DNA of 64,000 nucleotides from Ooceraea biroi (Eukaryota; Arthropoda; Insecta; Hymenoptera; Formicidae). Location: positions 11,842,001-11,906,000 of the forward strand of contig NC_039510.1 in NCBI RefSeq assembly GCF_003672135.1, written 5' to 3'. Shown here one piece after another: positions 23,077 to 34,838 of the stretch. The position numbers and the translations under genes are program-made. A model generated the notes under the pieces. The model saw only the letters and a program-made list of their open reading frames with translations, searched no databases and was not told where the DNA came from. The first letter of the stretch is position 1, and each line of letters begins with the position of its first letter.

Positions 23077-25080
23077 ACTTACAATCGATACAGAACTTCG
23101 GTATTCCCGGCCATTTTCTTGATCAATCTCCAAACAAGTTGCCCCGAGGAAGCTTATGCGGATAACGAGATTTTTCCTTGTGCCGATGTAACTTTTTTCT
23201 CCTGGGAATTAACTCCGCTGATGAAAATGATAAAATGTGGCAGAGTAATCTGTATCTTAACCACTCCTTCAAATTGGAGTAACGTGATTATCGCGAAATC
23301 ATATTGATTTTGAGAAACATGACGTTACAGTGTACGTAAAACAACGTTGACACGAATTTTTATTGCTCGTCTTTGTTTGTAGTGTAGGTATTCGACGTTG
23401 CGTTGCTCGAATTTGAAATTCTATTTATCACGTTTGTGTCTATCGATCACCTGTTTGCCGTCTTCTGTTGACATCTAACAAGGCCACAGAGGAAAGTATA
23501 AATTCGCTTGCTTGCGGAGACATAAGACGTTTAGTAATTTGGTAACATCGGCGAAGAGCAACCGTAACGAGAAGCCCGGAAAGTGATAATAAAGCGAGTG
23601 ACCGTTCTGACTCCAATCCTCGACACTGTATTCTTCATAATAAAGAACAACGATTATAAACCAATTTGTGTCTTATAGTAGTAAAGTAGTTGGCTTACAA
23701 TAAACTCGATTGCTTTCGGTCGATGTAGATGGTGTCCAGTAGGCAACCACGATTTCGAAGCTGTGCCATTAGGGTAAACCTCGCACGCTGCGTTAATTGT
23801 ATCCGCTGGAGGGTGTAAAAGCAATTAGTTCGTCCATGACGAGGAGCTGCTGTGGAATTGCACGTCGCTTGCAAGCCGTGTCAGTTAACGTCAATCTTGG
23901 ATGCCGTAAGATGAGATAAAATTCATAACTTTCCATTTACGAAACGTAAAATGCCTTTCAACCGACGAGCAAGTCGACGAGCAGTCGCATTTTAATTTAC
24001 TGATTAAAAGAGCAAGACGTGATGAATTTTTACAGCCAATAATTATAGATATAAGATATAAATATAATATATAAATATAAGATATAGATATATTGTACTG
24101 TATGCGCCTTTTTAATTTGCGCATGCTGACCGACTTAATCTATTATAATTTGCAATCATAGTTTGAAAATCGTTACTTCTCCTAATTTGATGCAATATTT
24201 ATTTCACTTTAAAAGACGGAGGGATGCGACATATATTGCTGATCCAAATGCACGCACTGCAAAATACAAGATTCTTTCTTAACGATATAATTCTCTACTC
24301 GAGACACGTTTCTCTCCTATCGCTACCAATTAGAACTATAACCGCAGACGAGCGCTCGTGCTGAGGTCACTAATACCTAAGTGCCGCATCACGCCAACGA
24401 GTACCTCATTTGAATATACGCAGAGGTATCAACCCGTATTCTGTTTTAGAGATACCTGTGTTAAACCAGCAGCGTCACCGCCAGCGCAAATTGAATTCAT
24501 ACTTATCGCAAAACAAACTACATTGTTATTTGTGTAACAATGCAATACACGATTGTCAACGTTAGCGCTCGTCACCTAGAAGAAAATTGTAAAAACGCGA
24601 ACTGATTCAATTTTCTTAAAAAAAGAACCTTTAGAAACTATGATTCAAATCATATACATATAAGTGACACTTAAAAATTGTTTAATTATTCATATTCTGA
24701 TAATCACACATGAATTATTGATTATTATATTAAATCCTATATTTAACCTTGATAATGTTATAAAGAAATAAATTGACGCTTCCGCATCAGCTTTCTCAAA
24801 TTCATATCAGATAAAAAATCGGAATTTCAATCTTTTCCATCATTCTTTTTTCCATCATCCGATTTCCCGAAAACCAGTGACATTTGCACGCAGCAATCTC
24901 GCGGCGAGACGTTTCCCGATCCGCCTCATGAATAACATCAATACAACGAACTCAGCATCCGGGACCATCGTCGGTGTCCCGCTGTAAATTGACGGCGGTA
25001 TTTACGGAAGCGCGCGAGAGCGGTTTGTACCCCGTTCTTTGCCCCTTTATGAAAATTGGTTCAGTGGTTCAGCAAACCGC
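23077..25080. other. unique non-coding sequence
   Basis: Contains a weak TATAAA at 23497 without a matching initiator. An AT-rich degenerate tandem built on ATAGATATAAG words lies at 24045-24092, and AT-rich sequence at 24600-24780. No gene recognised. Confidence 0.55.
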
Positions 25081-25151
25081 GTCGCGTCGTCGTCGTCGGC
25101 GTCGCCTCTCTTTCTCTCTCCCTCTCTCTCTCTTCCCCTTTCTCTCTCTTC
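25081..25151. repeat. (GTC)n plus CT-rich microsatellite
   Basis: A GTC/GTCGGC run (25081-25105) leads into a CT-rich tract ending near 25151. A similar short (GCGAGC)n tandem follows at 25275-25294. Confidence 0.75.
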
Positions 25152-28100
25152 ACACGGAAGGAAAAGGGATGCGACGCGAACACGAACAGACGACGAGCTA
25201 GTGAATTCTTAATGTTACCCATACGTAATTATATCCCACAAAAACCGCGTCCAGGTAACCGAGCGCTCCAGAGAGCGAGCGCGAGCGCGAGCGCGTTAAA
25301 CGTTAAATCTCGGTTCAACGGCCGATTCAACGACAACGACTTTCGCACGCTAATTACATCCGTCTACCGGTCTGCCGATGGAAAGCACGATGGTCAATTT
25401 TTCTGATTGAGAGAGAACGCGATCGCGGTGTACCGGACCGCCGACCGCGGGCTCGTATCGGGCTCGGTATCGGGTCGCGGAAGTTCACTGCCCTCGCGTG
25501 GCACCTACATACAGCCAGGTAGGTAGATAGGTACGGGCGACGTCACTTTAAACGGTAATTGACAGCACTGAAAATCCTGGTAGACACCAGGAATTGCATT
25601 AGCTCGGAAAGCATCGTCGTTAATATCGCATCCGGCCCAGGGTGAGCCGCGGCCGGCCCGCCGCGTGCCTCGCGCACAAAACGCCGAGGTATTTTAAGAC
25701 CTCGAACATCTCTGCTTTTCCACCTTTTACCCCCTTGCTGCTCCTACTATCTCGGATATCTCAGCGTCGATAACTTTATCCAGCATGCCGCTCATCCTGG
25801 CCGCTATTTTAAGTTTTCCGTAATGTAACGAATGCAGCCGGCCGATGACTGCAACATTGATCAGTCGTGAAACTCGACAAACGCGAGGGGCAGCCGATAT
25901 TTTTATCAAGTTGAAATATTTTCTCGTTACAAAGCATTGCCCGCGCGAATACCTGCTATTTTATTTTTTTTTTTGTAAGTTTTATATTTGTAATTGTGCT
26001 GGATTGATTTTCCAATTTTGGTAAGATTTACTTGTCCCGATGAAATGTTAATAAAATGTATTGAACTTGCTATACTTGTTTATTTCGCGACACATTTAAA
26101 CCGACAGATGGAAGCTTGTGGATGAATGAAATAAGAAGTAGCGAAAATTTCTTTTACGGCGATACAATCATCTAATTAAAATACAATGATAAGTAACGCG
26201 TTAACGTGTTACTTTTTAAGGAGCATGTTCAGGCGCGAGAAATTGCGACTCATCTCTCTTAGCAAAACATCTCGCGTGTGACATTAAACTCCGTCCGGCG
26301 TCCAATTACGCCGATTTAACGCGATACGTTGCACAGCGTTATTCGACATGGGTTTCCATGAGGAGAATATGCGTCCGCTCGTCGTGCTTCAACATTCTTG
26401 CCACTTTCGCCGTTCACCTCCCCATTGCGCGACACGATCCACTTTGCGTTCATGTGAGAACAAGGATCGCGTCGGTTCAAGGATGAAGACATTTTCGAGA
26501 GCACGCGTTCACCAGAGCATCGCCCTTGCTGGCGCCTCGAGGCTGCTTTGCGAGATTCACGCTGAAATCACAGCTAAAAATCGAAAGAAGCTTTTTCGCG
26601 AAATAATTTCTTGCTTCACAAAAGGAGATCCTAACTTTCAGACCGACTTTTGGACGAGAAGCGAGAACTTTTCTTGTATTACAATAATCCGCAACAATAA
26701 TAAAGAAAAGTGAGCTTCCAAATTAATTAAAACTACGGTCTTCCATTTTTAGTCCAGACGTCTTTTATCTTTCCGAGAGAAAAATCCTCTTCTTTTTCTT
26801 CTTTCGAAAATTCTCTTTGAATTGATCTCTACTCAAATTGATTGCGTCGGTGCCCGCTGAGGTTCACGTTCAATTTAACTTTCGGATTTCGACTTTTGTG
26901 CGAGGATCACACGGGATCACGCTTTCGCTATTCTAGTGTTAAGTCCCAGGGATCTGGTCTTCCGAGCACGTCGCGCCTCTTTCATTCCGGGTTACTTTGG
27001 TAGCCCGGAGGAGCGGCACGTTGCATGCTAATTAAGTGAGTAACCATGCGCAACTCCGCGATGGTCCATTGTTTATTGCGGTTTCGCCGTCGGCCGTTTT
27101 TACGGCGCGACGGCCACGTTGTGTTTCTCGACTTCGTGACCTCGAGCGGCTTGGCAACCGAGGCCAGCGCGAGGATCCCGAGCTCGTTAATTAGGCGATC
27201 TGAAGAAGGCTGAAGAGTTATAGCGTTGGTTCAAGATGGATATCTTGAAATCTGCCGCGGGTCTCGTCTCTGACTGCGGATGAGAGTTTGCAAGGATTCT
27301 TGACAGCTGATCAACATATCGATCATTTGTACTTCTCAGAATGTTGCACTCTGTCAACTTGATTATAACGATAAAGTTCACATTTTCCGATCGTCATGTA
27401 CCATCGTCGATTTTTCTTGCAAACTATCAACTTTTCTCGAGCTTCTTGAAGTCTCGAGAGCTTTTTGAATTCACTGGCACACTATGACGAGCATTAAGAA
27501 GTGGCGCTAGGTGGCAATCGCGACAAGTCTGTCTCCAGAAAAGAGTGTCTGTTCTGAACGACGACAAACGAGCGCAATCGCCGCGTCGGCGGGACGGTAT
27601 CGTTGTAATTAAGATCGCTACGATCTTCCGGAATTTAGTGACGCGTGTGACTCGACACTTTCCGAGCTAATTCCGTTAAAGGAACAATTGCTCGACGCCG
27701 GAAGACGCCGCGGCGCATCGCAGTCTCTCCGCTGCAAAAGATTGAAGCAACGTTTGGTTGGGCAACGTCGTGCGCGTCAAAGAGAAGCGCGCGAGAGGGA
27801 ACGAGTTGGTTTCATTGTAAGTCTCGCCGGCTTACAACGTCGTTAGAGAACGGCGGAATCGCGAGCGGGGAACGAAGCCGAGCCAGGCTTGAGCGCGATC
27901 AACCCTGCCGAGCTCCAATGCTTAAACTCCGCCGGGCTAAATTCGCCGGAAAATTCTTCCGGACCATGTCGTCGCGACGGCGAACGCCACGGGAAATTTG
28001 GGAAATTTCAGTTTCCCTAAGTCCGTAACTCCCAACCGTGTTACTATACCACACATTCTAACTAAGCGAAATCCTTTAATGCTGAAACGTTTATTCAGAT

Positions 28101-28260
28101 TGCGACGTCAAGGATGAAATATGTATAGTAAAATATACGATAGATCGTTACGATCGTATCGCAGATATACGCGAGCTATATTGGCCATTAATCTACTCGA
28201 GCAGCAGCACTATAGTGTTTATCGCGTTGTATCCAAATTCGCGCGAACGCGCGAATGAGG
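25152..28260. other. unique non-coding sequence
   Basis: CpG-rich near 25200-25700, with an 11-base T run at 25964-25974, then AT-richer to about 26800. CpG-rich again at 27560-27990. A 121-codon plus frame at 26348-26713 has no recognisable domain. Confidence 0.55.
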
Positions 28261-28274
28261 AAGGGAGGGATACT

Positions 28275-28628
28275 ATGGGGAATTCAGCGTGTATGGAGCA
28301 TGTATGTTGCAACAGCTTTCGCCCGCACGTGCCGCTGCAATTTCATTTTATAAATCGTGACGACGCGGCGCGCGATCCTAACGCAGATATCAGCGGCCAG
28401 CAATTTACACAGCGCGAACAGTATAACGAGGCTACTGTGTACTGGCCGGGGGGATATTGCCATTGCGGTCGCGTAATCGAAGCGCAAGCGAGAAACGTTA
28501 TCGTCCACGTTAACGACCACGATGTACCCGTTTTGTCCTCCCGAGAGCACGTGGAAAACTGGTCCCTTCCAACCAGTTTTGCGGCACGTTACGTTTACGA
28601 GTCTTTCAGCGCCGTGTGTACCGATTGA
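28275..28628 (+). other. unrecognised 117-codon ATG open frame, possible small gene
   Basis: The ATG at 28275 has A at -3 and G at +4, a favourable eukaryotic start context, and opens a 117-residue frame ending TGA at 28626-28628. The peptide starts MGNSACMEHVCC, so Gly2 could in principle be myristoylated and Cys6 acylated, and it carries a CHC at residues 62-64. Many codons in the middle are of purine-N-pyrimidine form (GAC GAC, GAT, AAC, GAT ATC AGC GGC). There is no signal peptide or membrane segment. A minus-strand frame of 133 codons (28284-28685) overlaps it almost fully, so one or both are chance. I recognise no family, no intron signals and no nearby polyadenylation signal. Confidence 0.2.
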
Positions 28629-29141
28629 CGACCGCTTCTTTCGGGATGCGGCGCACAACGGCCTTGGAAAATTGCGAGCAATCATGAACGAACGTCGAAG
28701 GCCGGTGGATTACCAAAGTTGCACGTGACGTTCGCCCGACACGGCTCATAAATGTCGGCTCTGTGCAGCCCTTTGCAGCTGCGCCTCGGGGATGCAGCCG
28801 ACGCGTTACCCGAATTACGATAGATTAGATAATGCGGGAGCAACAGTCTGTCGCACCGATAAAAGGGTGGACGGACAGACGGTCTGGGATAGCTCTGCAG
28901 CGAGAGCTTGCGCTTGCGCATGAACATCTGATTGAACAGATATTAATGAAATTTAATGAAATATCACAGCTGGCGAATAGCAGAATAAGTCTGAGGACGT
29001 TTAGGGAAAGTGAAGGGAAGTGACAGGCACCAAGCGTGTATCCATGTGTACATAATAACATATAATCTGGCTGGCGAATGTACATTGGGAAATCATTTGC
29101 ATTGCAAATTTCGCGCGGCGTGGAAATCAGAGATTGGGTAG
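28629..29141. other. unique non-coding sequence
   Basis: Short overlapping frames on both strands (28682-29085), none recognisable. A miR-2-like seed at 28962-28970 was rejected. Confidence 0.5.
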
Positions 29142-29168
29142 GTGCTTGTCACGGGAGGAGCGTTCCGG

Positions 29169-29501
29169 ATGTTTACTTATTCATTTCATCTTTACGATCA
29201 AGATCCAGAATGCCTCGAGGAAAATCCCCGCGGTACGGAATCTCTCGTCAACAGAAGCAGACGGTTTTTGGCAGAACTCAGATTTCTCGCGGAGACGCAA
29301 CGAACTCGCGCAATCGCGCATACATACGTTCTCGTCCTCGTTGTCTTCGTTGCCAAGTACGGGTCGCAATATTTTACGGCGAGCTGTACGGGGTGTCTTT
29401 GGCAGCTACGCGCGCGTTCTTTGCAGTTATATGCGCGGCAGTCGGACGAACGGTGCACATCTAAGAATCGCGAAAGTGTCGTAAAGTTTGATCAATCGTA
29501 A
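29169..29501 (+). other. unrecognised 110-codon open frame in a stop-free block
   Basis: An ATG at 29169 opens 110 codons ending TAA at 29499-29501. The peptide begins MFTYSFHLYDQDPEC, has charged residues through about residue 45, then a hydrophobic stretch at about residues 50-62 (TYVLVLVVFVAKY) that could be a membrane segment. The start context is weak (C at -3). The other two plus frames are open over the same bases (29078-29464 and 29134-29484), so being open is not evidence for this one. No family recognised. Confidence 0.12.
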
Positions 29502-30928
29502 ATTGGATTGTTCCGCAGGGAGCACGTAGCTGAGAAGACGACAAATGAAACTTCGATGCTCATGAAGACGAGAAAGAAAGAGAGAGAAAGGGACAAAGGC
29601 GGGATTTTCCGGAAGGACGCGCTACTTTGGATACGAGATCCTCCACTTTTACGCCGGAAACTTCGCTTATCGCTTTAATTCGGTCCGTCCGCCGGCGCTC
29701 GTGTGCCAACAAACAAAGCAATCTATTATGCATTGCTTGGACAATTTCCTTTTTTCACAAAAGCAATCTCGCGTTGGAACGCGGTAGCGTTCTCTTATGC
29801 GATGGTAAAGGAATAATTCGATGAAGCATCTCTTACTGCGCTTTTAATAGTACGGATCATTATTTCCCGTCCAGATGTCACTTCATTATTCATTACTGTT
29901 CATTGTGAAGAAACGTTAATTATTCCATCCTTCCGCAATGTAGATGGAATGTGTATAAATTTGCGCGAGTAATTTGCGGCATGCGATATAAAGCGCGCTC
30001 ATATAATGCATTTGTTGTCAACATGGGGATTATTGCACGATTAAATACTGGACAGTGGCTATCATGACCTGAAGACAATTAAACCGTTAAACGAACCGTG
30101 GATTATGTACTTGATGCCAAATTTCGGCCATGTTGTGAATGGTATGCGCGATGCATTATAATGAGTATCATCAATCAGTTACAAATAGGATCATATAGGT
30201 TGAAACAAAGAGGTGTTCCGCAACAACGCCGATTTCATGCGTGGCTGAAATTGGTCCTTTAAATTAACCAGAATCCTACTACCTAATTCGTTTGCCGTTA
30301 CGCATCACCGTAACGGTGCTTGTTGTGCAACGGCCGGCAATGAGAGGGATCAGGTGCTCGTTACATAATGAAAGAAATGAAATTTGCGCTCGCGAAGGGC
30401 AAGCGTAAAGACGCAAATTTGCCGCGTAACACCGCCAAGTAATTTCCCCATTCCAGCGACACGAAACCGCAAAACCGCTGCGAAACAATTTCGCTATAAA
30501 ACAATCCTTTGTAGCGGAACAACGGTATCGCGTCCCGCAAACAGCATTCGCGGTTTGTCGCGTGGAAAATTCTTATCCACGAAAAACAGAACTCATCCTT
30601 TCCGTTTAGGATTTTTAGTTCTTTCGATTAAAGGTACGTACGCGAAACGCTTTGATGTGACGGATTAAACGATGCGTTGCAAAAAGTAACTATCACGTTT
30701 GCCGAAGTTTTATTTGTATTTGCGAATCGGACTAGATTAACAAATTAAATTCTCTTTCCCGTGTCCGCGATGTTTACGTGTCGCGATGTGATTGCTGTAC
30801 GTTGCAGTTGCGCCAGAATTTAACTTCCGCCACTCGGGACGATAACTAAACTAATAATCGTCGAAAGATCATAGTTGGAGATGGACTCGGATAGTTACGA
30901 CAAGAAATACAATGATCGTCGTCACTCG
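29502..30928. other. unique non-coding sequence
   Basis: Purine tract at about 29571-29596. A hairpin with a CCGTTAC/GTAACGG stem and an eight-base loop lies at 30295-30316, extendable by wobble pairs. A 94-codon frame at 30384-30668 is not recognisable. Confidence 0.55.
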
Positions 30929-31057
30929 AGATCCAGTAACGAGGGTGGACGATGGAGAACAAACTAGCGCCGATACCTTGGCCTCGAAAACGAGGAAAAC
31001 GACTTTAATTCTCGATTGAAATTGCAAAGCAGGATTAACAGGAGTCTGTCTGAGATT
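30929..31057. repeat. diverged direct repeat, first copies
   Basis: Two segments here recur downstream. Bases 31001-31057 (GACTTTAATT, TTGAAATTGCAAA, then TTAAC and TGAGAT) align without gaps to 31621-31670; I count 31 of the first 40 bases identical. Bases 30930-30982 (AGATCCAGTAAC, AGGG, CAAACT, CCTTG) resemble 32062-32112 with small gaps. These are old duplicates of an unidentified dispersed repeat or a local duplication. Confidence 0.35.
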
Positions 31058-31125
31058 ACTACTTATCAGCAGACGGATTCCGATAAAACTTTTGTCACCT
31101 CGCCCGTTATCTTATATTTTCTCTT

Positions 31126-31156
31126 AAGATATATATATATATTTTATATATATCTT
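31126..31156. repeat. AT palindrome (cruciform-type)
   Basis: AAGATATATA at 31126-31135 is complementary to TATATATCTT at 31147-31156, with alternating TA between. Two CCCTTAAATA words follow at about 31170 and 31202. Simple AT-rich sequence able to extrude as a cruciform. Confidence 0.6.
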
Positions 31157-31230
31157 ATAGATATATATTCCCTTAAATAAATATAAAAATAATATAATTA
31201 TCCCTTAAATAATATAAAGATATATATTTG

Positions 31231-31254
31231 ATACACACACGCGCGCGCGCGCGT
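31231..31254. repeat. (CA)n(CG)n alternating tract, Z-DNA-type
   Basis: A CA run is followed directly by GCGCGCGCGCGCG. All 24 bases alternate purine and pyrimidine, the strongest Z-DNA-forming composition in the window. It lies about 75 bases after the AT palindrome. Confidence 0.7.
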
Positions 31255-33234
31255 CAAATATCGCGCAAAATGTAGCATAGTAATAACGATTTTCTTGTTC
31301 CAAGCAAACTGTTGAAGTTAGAGCTCCCAGGTAAGATACATATTTCAATTAATTTGTTGTATTATTTAGAATAATGTAATCCTTCAAAAAGCGTATCTTG
31401 TATTCTAGTTGGCAAGATGTACAAATTTCCTTTAGTATAAATTAAAAGCAAGATACAGGACGGCGCAAATTAAGTTTCTGATTAATAGAATTTACCGTCG
31501 AAAAGATATCTGTTTTCTTAAACGCAAAGGCATTGATGTATAATGGTATTGATCTACAAGGAACGTAACAAGGATCTCAAGAAAGTATTTCTCTGTTACA
31601 TCATTCTGCGAGGCGCGGAAGACTTTAATTCAACGTTGAAATTGCAAATCGAGTTTAACGCGCCGCGAGGCTGAGATGAATACTTAAAATATACGAACAA
31701 GTTGATGAAGGCCCTTGTAACATGATGTTTAATTTGCAGTGTGACCCAACAAAATTGTTATTTAAAATTTCATTATTCTATTTGTATGATATTCGATCCA
31801 TGAATCTTTCCCCAACTTATCCCTCGCGATACAAAATTGTTTGTCGGGAACCCATAACTTATTCAAGGATGATCGAAGAAAAAATGATAAGAGGAATCCA
31901 CTTATTAATATTCGTATTTTTTCTTCTAAAAATCCATCGAACTTGCTTTAGAAATTAGCTGTCAAAAATCCAGTTCGTAAAACTCGACCGTTCGATCTCC
32001 AAATGAAGCGGAAGGGTGTTTTGCCGAGGCAGTTGAAAGGAACGAAACTCTATCCAGTAACAGATCCAATAACAAGGGCTCGAGTGGATGAGCAAACTGC
32101 CGACGACCCTTGCTCGGTCTTTATCGGTAGCTTCAGCGGGGTACTCTCCCTGGTCTCGCCGGTAGGATCTTGAGAATTTTCGCAGACGCCGTAGGCAACA
32201 GACTGATTCCGAGATTACGAGTCTAATTAACGGATTAAGCGGCCATGCTGCTGTTTGCTCGAAATTAACTCGCTCTTTCGACACCCAAGTTATCTCAATC
32301 GCGGTTGATTTGTAAACCGTTCGTGATCGCAGACGCATAAAATGGCCGGATAAAGACGCATATTGAAATCGCATAACGTTCCAATCACTCGAAAATACTC
32401 GCTTCGTATCGAAAAAGGAAATGGCCAATCACGAAATCGTTGAAGATACTCGGTGCAAACTTTGCTTGCACTTTTAAGTTATACGCTTAAAATCAAAAGA
32501 GGAGATGTTTCATAGAATTGTCACTGCTCTCGAAATCTCAGCTTAATTTCAATGTATCGAGATATTATAATATAATATATACATTCAACTGATAAGGATG
32601 TAAAGCGAGATAGAATTTCTGAAAGATACCAGAGATACGTATTTTTCAAGAGAACGAAAATATGTGTTCCTCGGGGTTTTGCCAGACGACTGCTTCTCTT
32701 GATACCCAGCTGCTCCTTTCCCTCGAAATAACATCTATACTCTTCGGGTATATCTATAAGTGGGTTACACTAAAATTTTTTACAATTCTGTCGCTATAAA
32801 GTAATGTGAAAGACGGGCGGCACTCGACTCTTTTATTACATTTCACGTAATTGTATGCTATTTCGAGGAAAAATCAGAAGCAGAAGAATAGCGGCGTAAG
32901 TTAATAAAAACGGTATCTCGAAAATGCATCTGTACATTTACACAATTAAAATCACCAATATTTCTTCATAAAAAAGGCCAAGAATTTTACATTGAAGTAC
33001 CATCAGAAAGCATTCTAGTTTAATGACAAAATGAGGAAATATCGTTTCGTTCACCTTGTGATTCACTTATCAGCGTCTATCACTGTCGTTTACTTTGACG
33101 AAGCGTCGAAAGTGTCAATGCAACACTTTACGTTACGCGAACAAATAAGAGTTACGTATCTTTCGACGTGAGATTATCTGTGCACCCGATGTATCCTCGT
33201 TCGCATCATCGATCAGCATTGATCTTTGAACGGT
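31255..33234. other. unique sequence with the second copies of a diverged repeat
   Basis: Holds the partner copies of the repeat described at 30929-31057 (31621-31677 and about 32062-32115). A minus-strand frame of 157 codons at 31955-32428 has no recognisable domain. AT-rich at 31430-31560 and 32560-32600. Confidence 0.5.
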
Positions 33235-33271
33235 CCGTTACTTCGTGTACCCACTCGGTACACGGTAACGG
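33235..33271. other. compact stem-loop
   Basis: CCGTTAC (33235-33241) and GTGTACC (33245-33251) pair with GGTACAC (33257-33263) and GTAACGG (33265-33271). This gives 14 base pairs, a small asymmetric internal loop (TTC opposite G) and a five-base CACTC terminal loop. It is the most stable short hairpin I found outside simple repeats. Too short for a typical microRNA precursor and not matched to a known RNA family. Confidence 0.5.
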
Positions 33272-34820
33272 CGGAGCTGATACGTTCCAGGCGATTGATC
33301 ATCCGCCTGACTAGTTGGGCGCGCTTGATTTCTCTCGCGTGCACCTCGGTACCGGGGTTTAACGGAGAAACCATCGATTACGGGTCGCCTGATAAATAAG
33401 AACTCGCACGTATTGCACGTGGACCGATGCCCGAGAATCAGTTCCGTAATTACATCCTTCCGTTACCGCATAGTTCGTTACGCCTTATCTCATTCGCCGA
33501 TTCCGATTAGATTCGATAAGAGATTCTGTACGAAGATCTGGATATCGCTCTAGATATTCTTCGAAATTTCACGGCTTATCGAACCAACTAACGAGAGGTG
33601 GACGTTGAATGGAAATGATCGTACAAAATTGATTCAAGATCCTGAATTATTCGTGCAGTTTTAATGAGATTATCAACTTAAAAAATAAACGTTCTTGTCA
33701 CTATTTAATTTTTCAAGAGTTTCACGAAAGTTGCGAGTGATCGGAAAAGACTAGACTTTGTATATATGGTAATAAACGCGATCGATAGATCGGTAATTAC
33801 GCTCCACCGCGAACAACTCGTGAATAATGCAATAAGATTAATTAATCCGCCAGCACTTGATTTTGACACGATTCACTCCAATTTTTCCGTTGTTCACTAA
33901 CAAAAGCTACAAGATCCGGAAAAAGCCGAAAGATTCCCGGTTAACCTTAGCTATATAATAAAAATCTTTCGTCAAACAATGGAACCGATCTCGGCCGAGA
34001 GTGGAACAATTTTCACATTGTCGCTTTGTCTCCACCGCGAAAGATTCTTCTCACGTGTCGGAAGAGCGAGAGAGTTTGCGTCGTCGGCCATAAGGCTAAT
34101 TAATCTCCCGTTTTCGTGATAAAGACCATCCCTGGAGATGATTTAAGGTCGCCATCGTCAAACTCGAGAGAGCAAACACGATTTTCAGCGCCTTTCAATT
34201 GATAAAATCTTAAATAATTTATAAATGTGAAATAAATTCTCCCAATACATAATCCAAAAATTCGATCTTGATTCTGATACCGAAATTAAACCGATTAAAT
34301 TTATTAACGATCAATTTGCAGCTGATTTTTTTCTTATTGTCCGAGTAAACATTGTAAATATATCGTACAGAGTGCACATAACATTCGGATTAGTCATCGA
34401 TTCACATTAAAAGGTGGATTCGCCAATGGCGTTGCCAAAGCTTCGCGTGCGCAAGCTTGTTACTCTTCGAAGTCAAAGTTGCGCCGACGAGCGTCTGGAA
34501 TCCGCGCGACGCCGGCGGCGGATCGATCGTCGACGTCGCGTATTCGCCCTCCCGAGTACATTTCGCAATTTCCGGCCGTTAACCTAATTTCTAATTAGCG
34601 CCATGGGTTCCGTTCTGTTTGATGCGGCCGATCACGCTATGGCTGCATTTCTTCCGTTGTGCGTTCGCGTCCAATCTCGATATTTACAAACCGATTGATT
34701 TTCAACGTATGCAAAAGTTATTGCGCCAGCTCGTACTGTTGTCCATTATCCATGAATTGCTTGCTCTATGATATTCCATAGGATTTTTAACTTGTAAAAC
34801 CAAGTTTCTTTATATAAGAA
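33272..34820. other. unique non-coding sequence
   Basis: Mixed composition, AT-rich at 33640-33720 and 34190-34380, CpG-rich at about 34430-34680. Nothing else recognised. Confidence 0.6.
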
Positions 34821-34838
34821 GAAAGAGAGAGAGAGAGA
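34821..34838. repeat. short GA microsatellite
   Basis: GAAAG followed by about seven GA units. Confidence 0.7.

Noticed and set aside
28962..28970. TATCACAGC, the seed of the miR-2/13 family
   Set aside because: The bases after the seed do not match the family and I see no upstream arm that could pair into a precursor hairpin.
31955..32428. 157-codon minus-strand open frame
   Set aside because: No recognisable domain, and it overlaps one member of a non-coding diverged repeat near 32062-32115.
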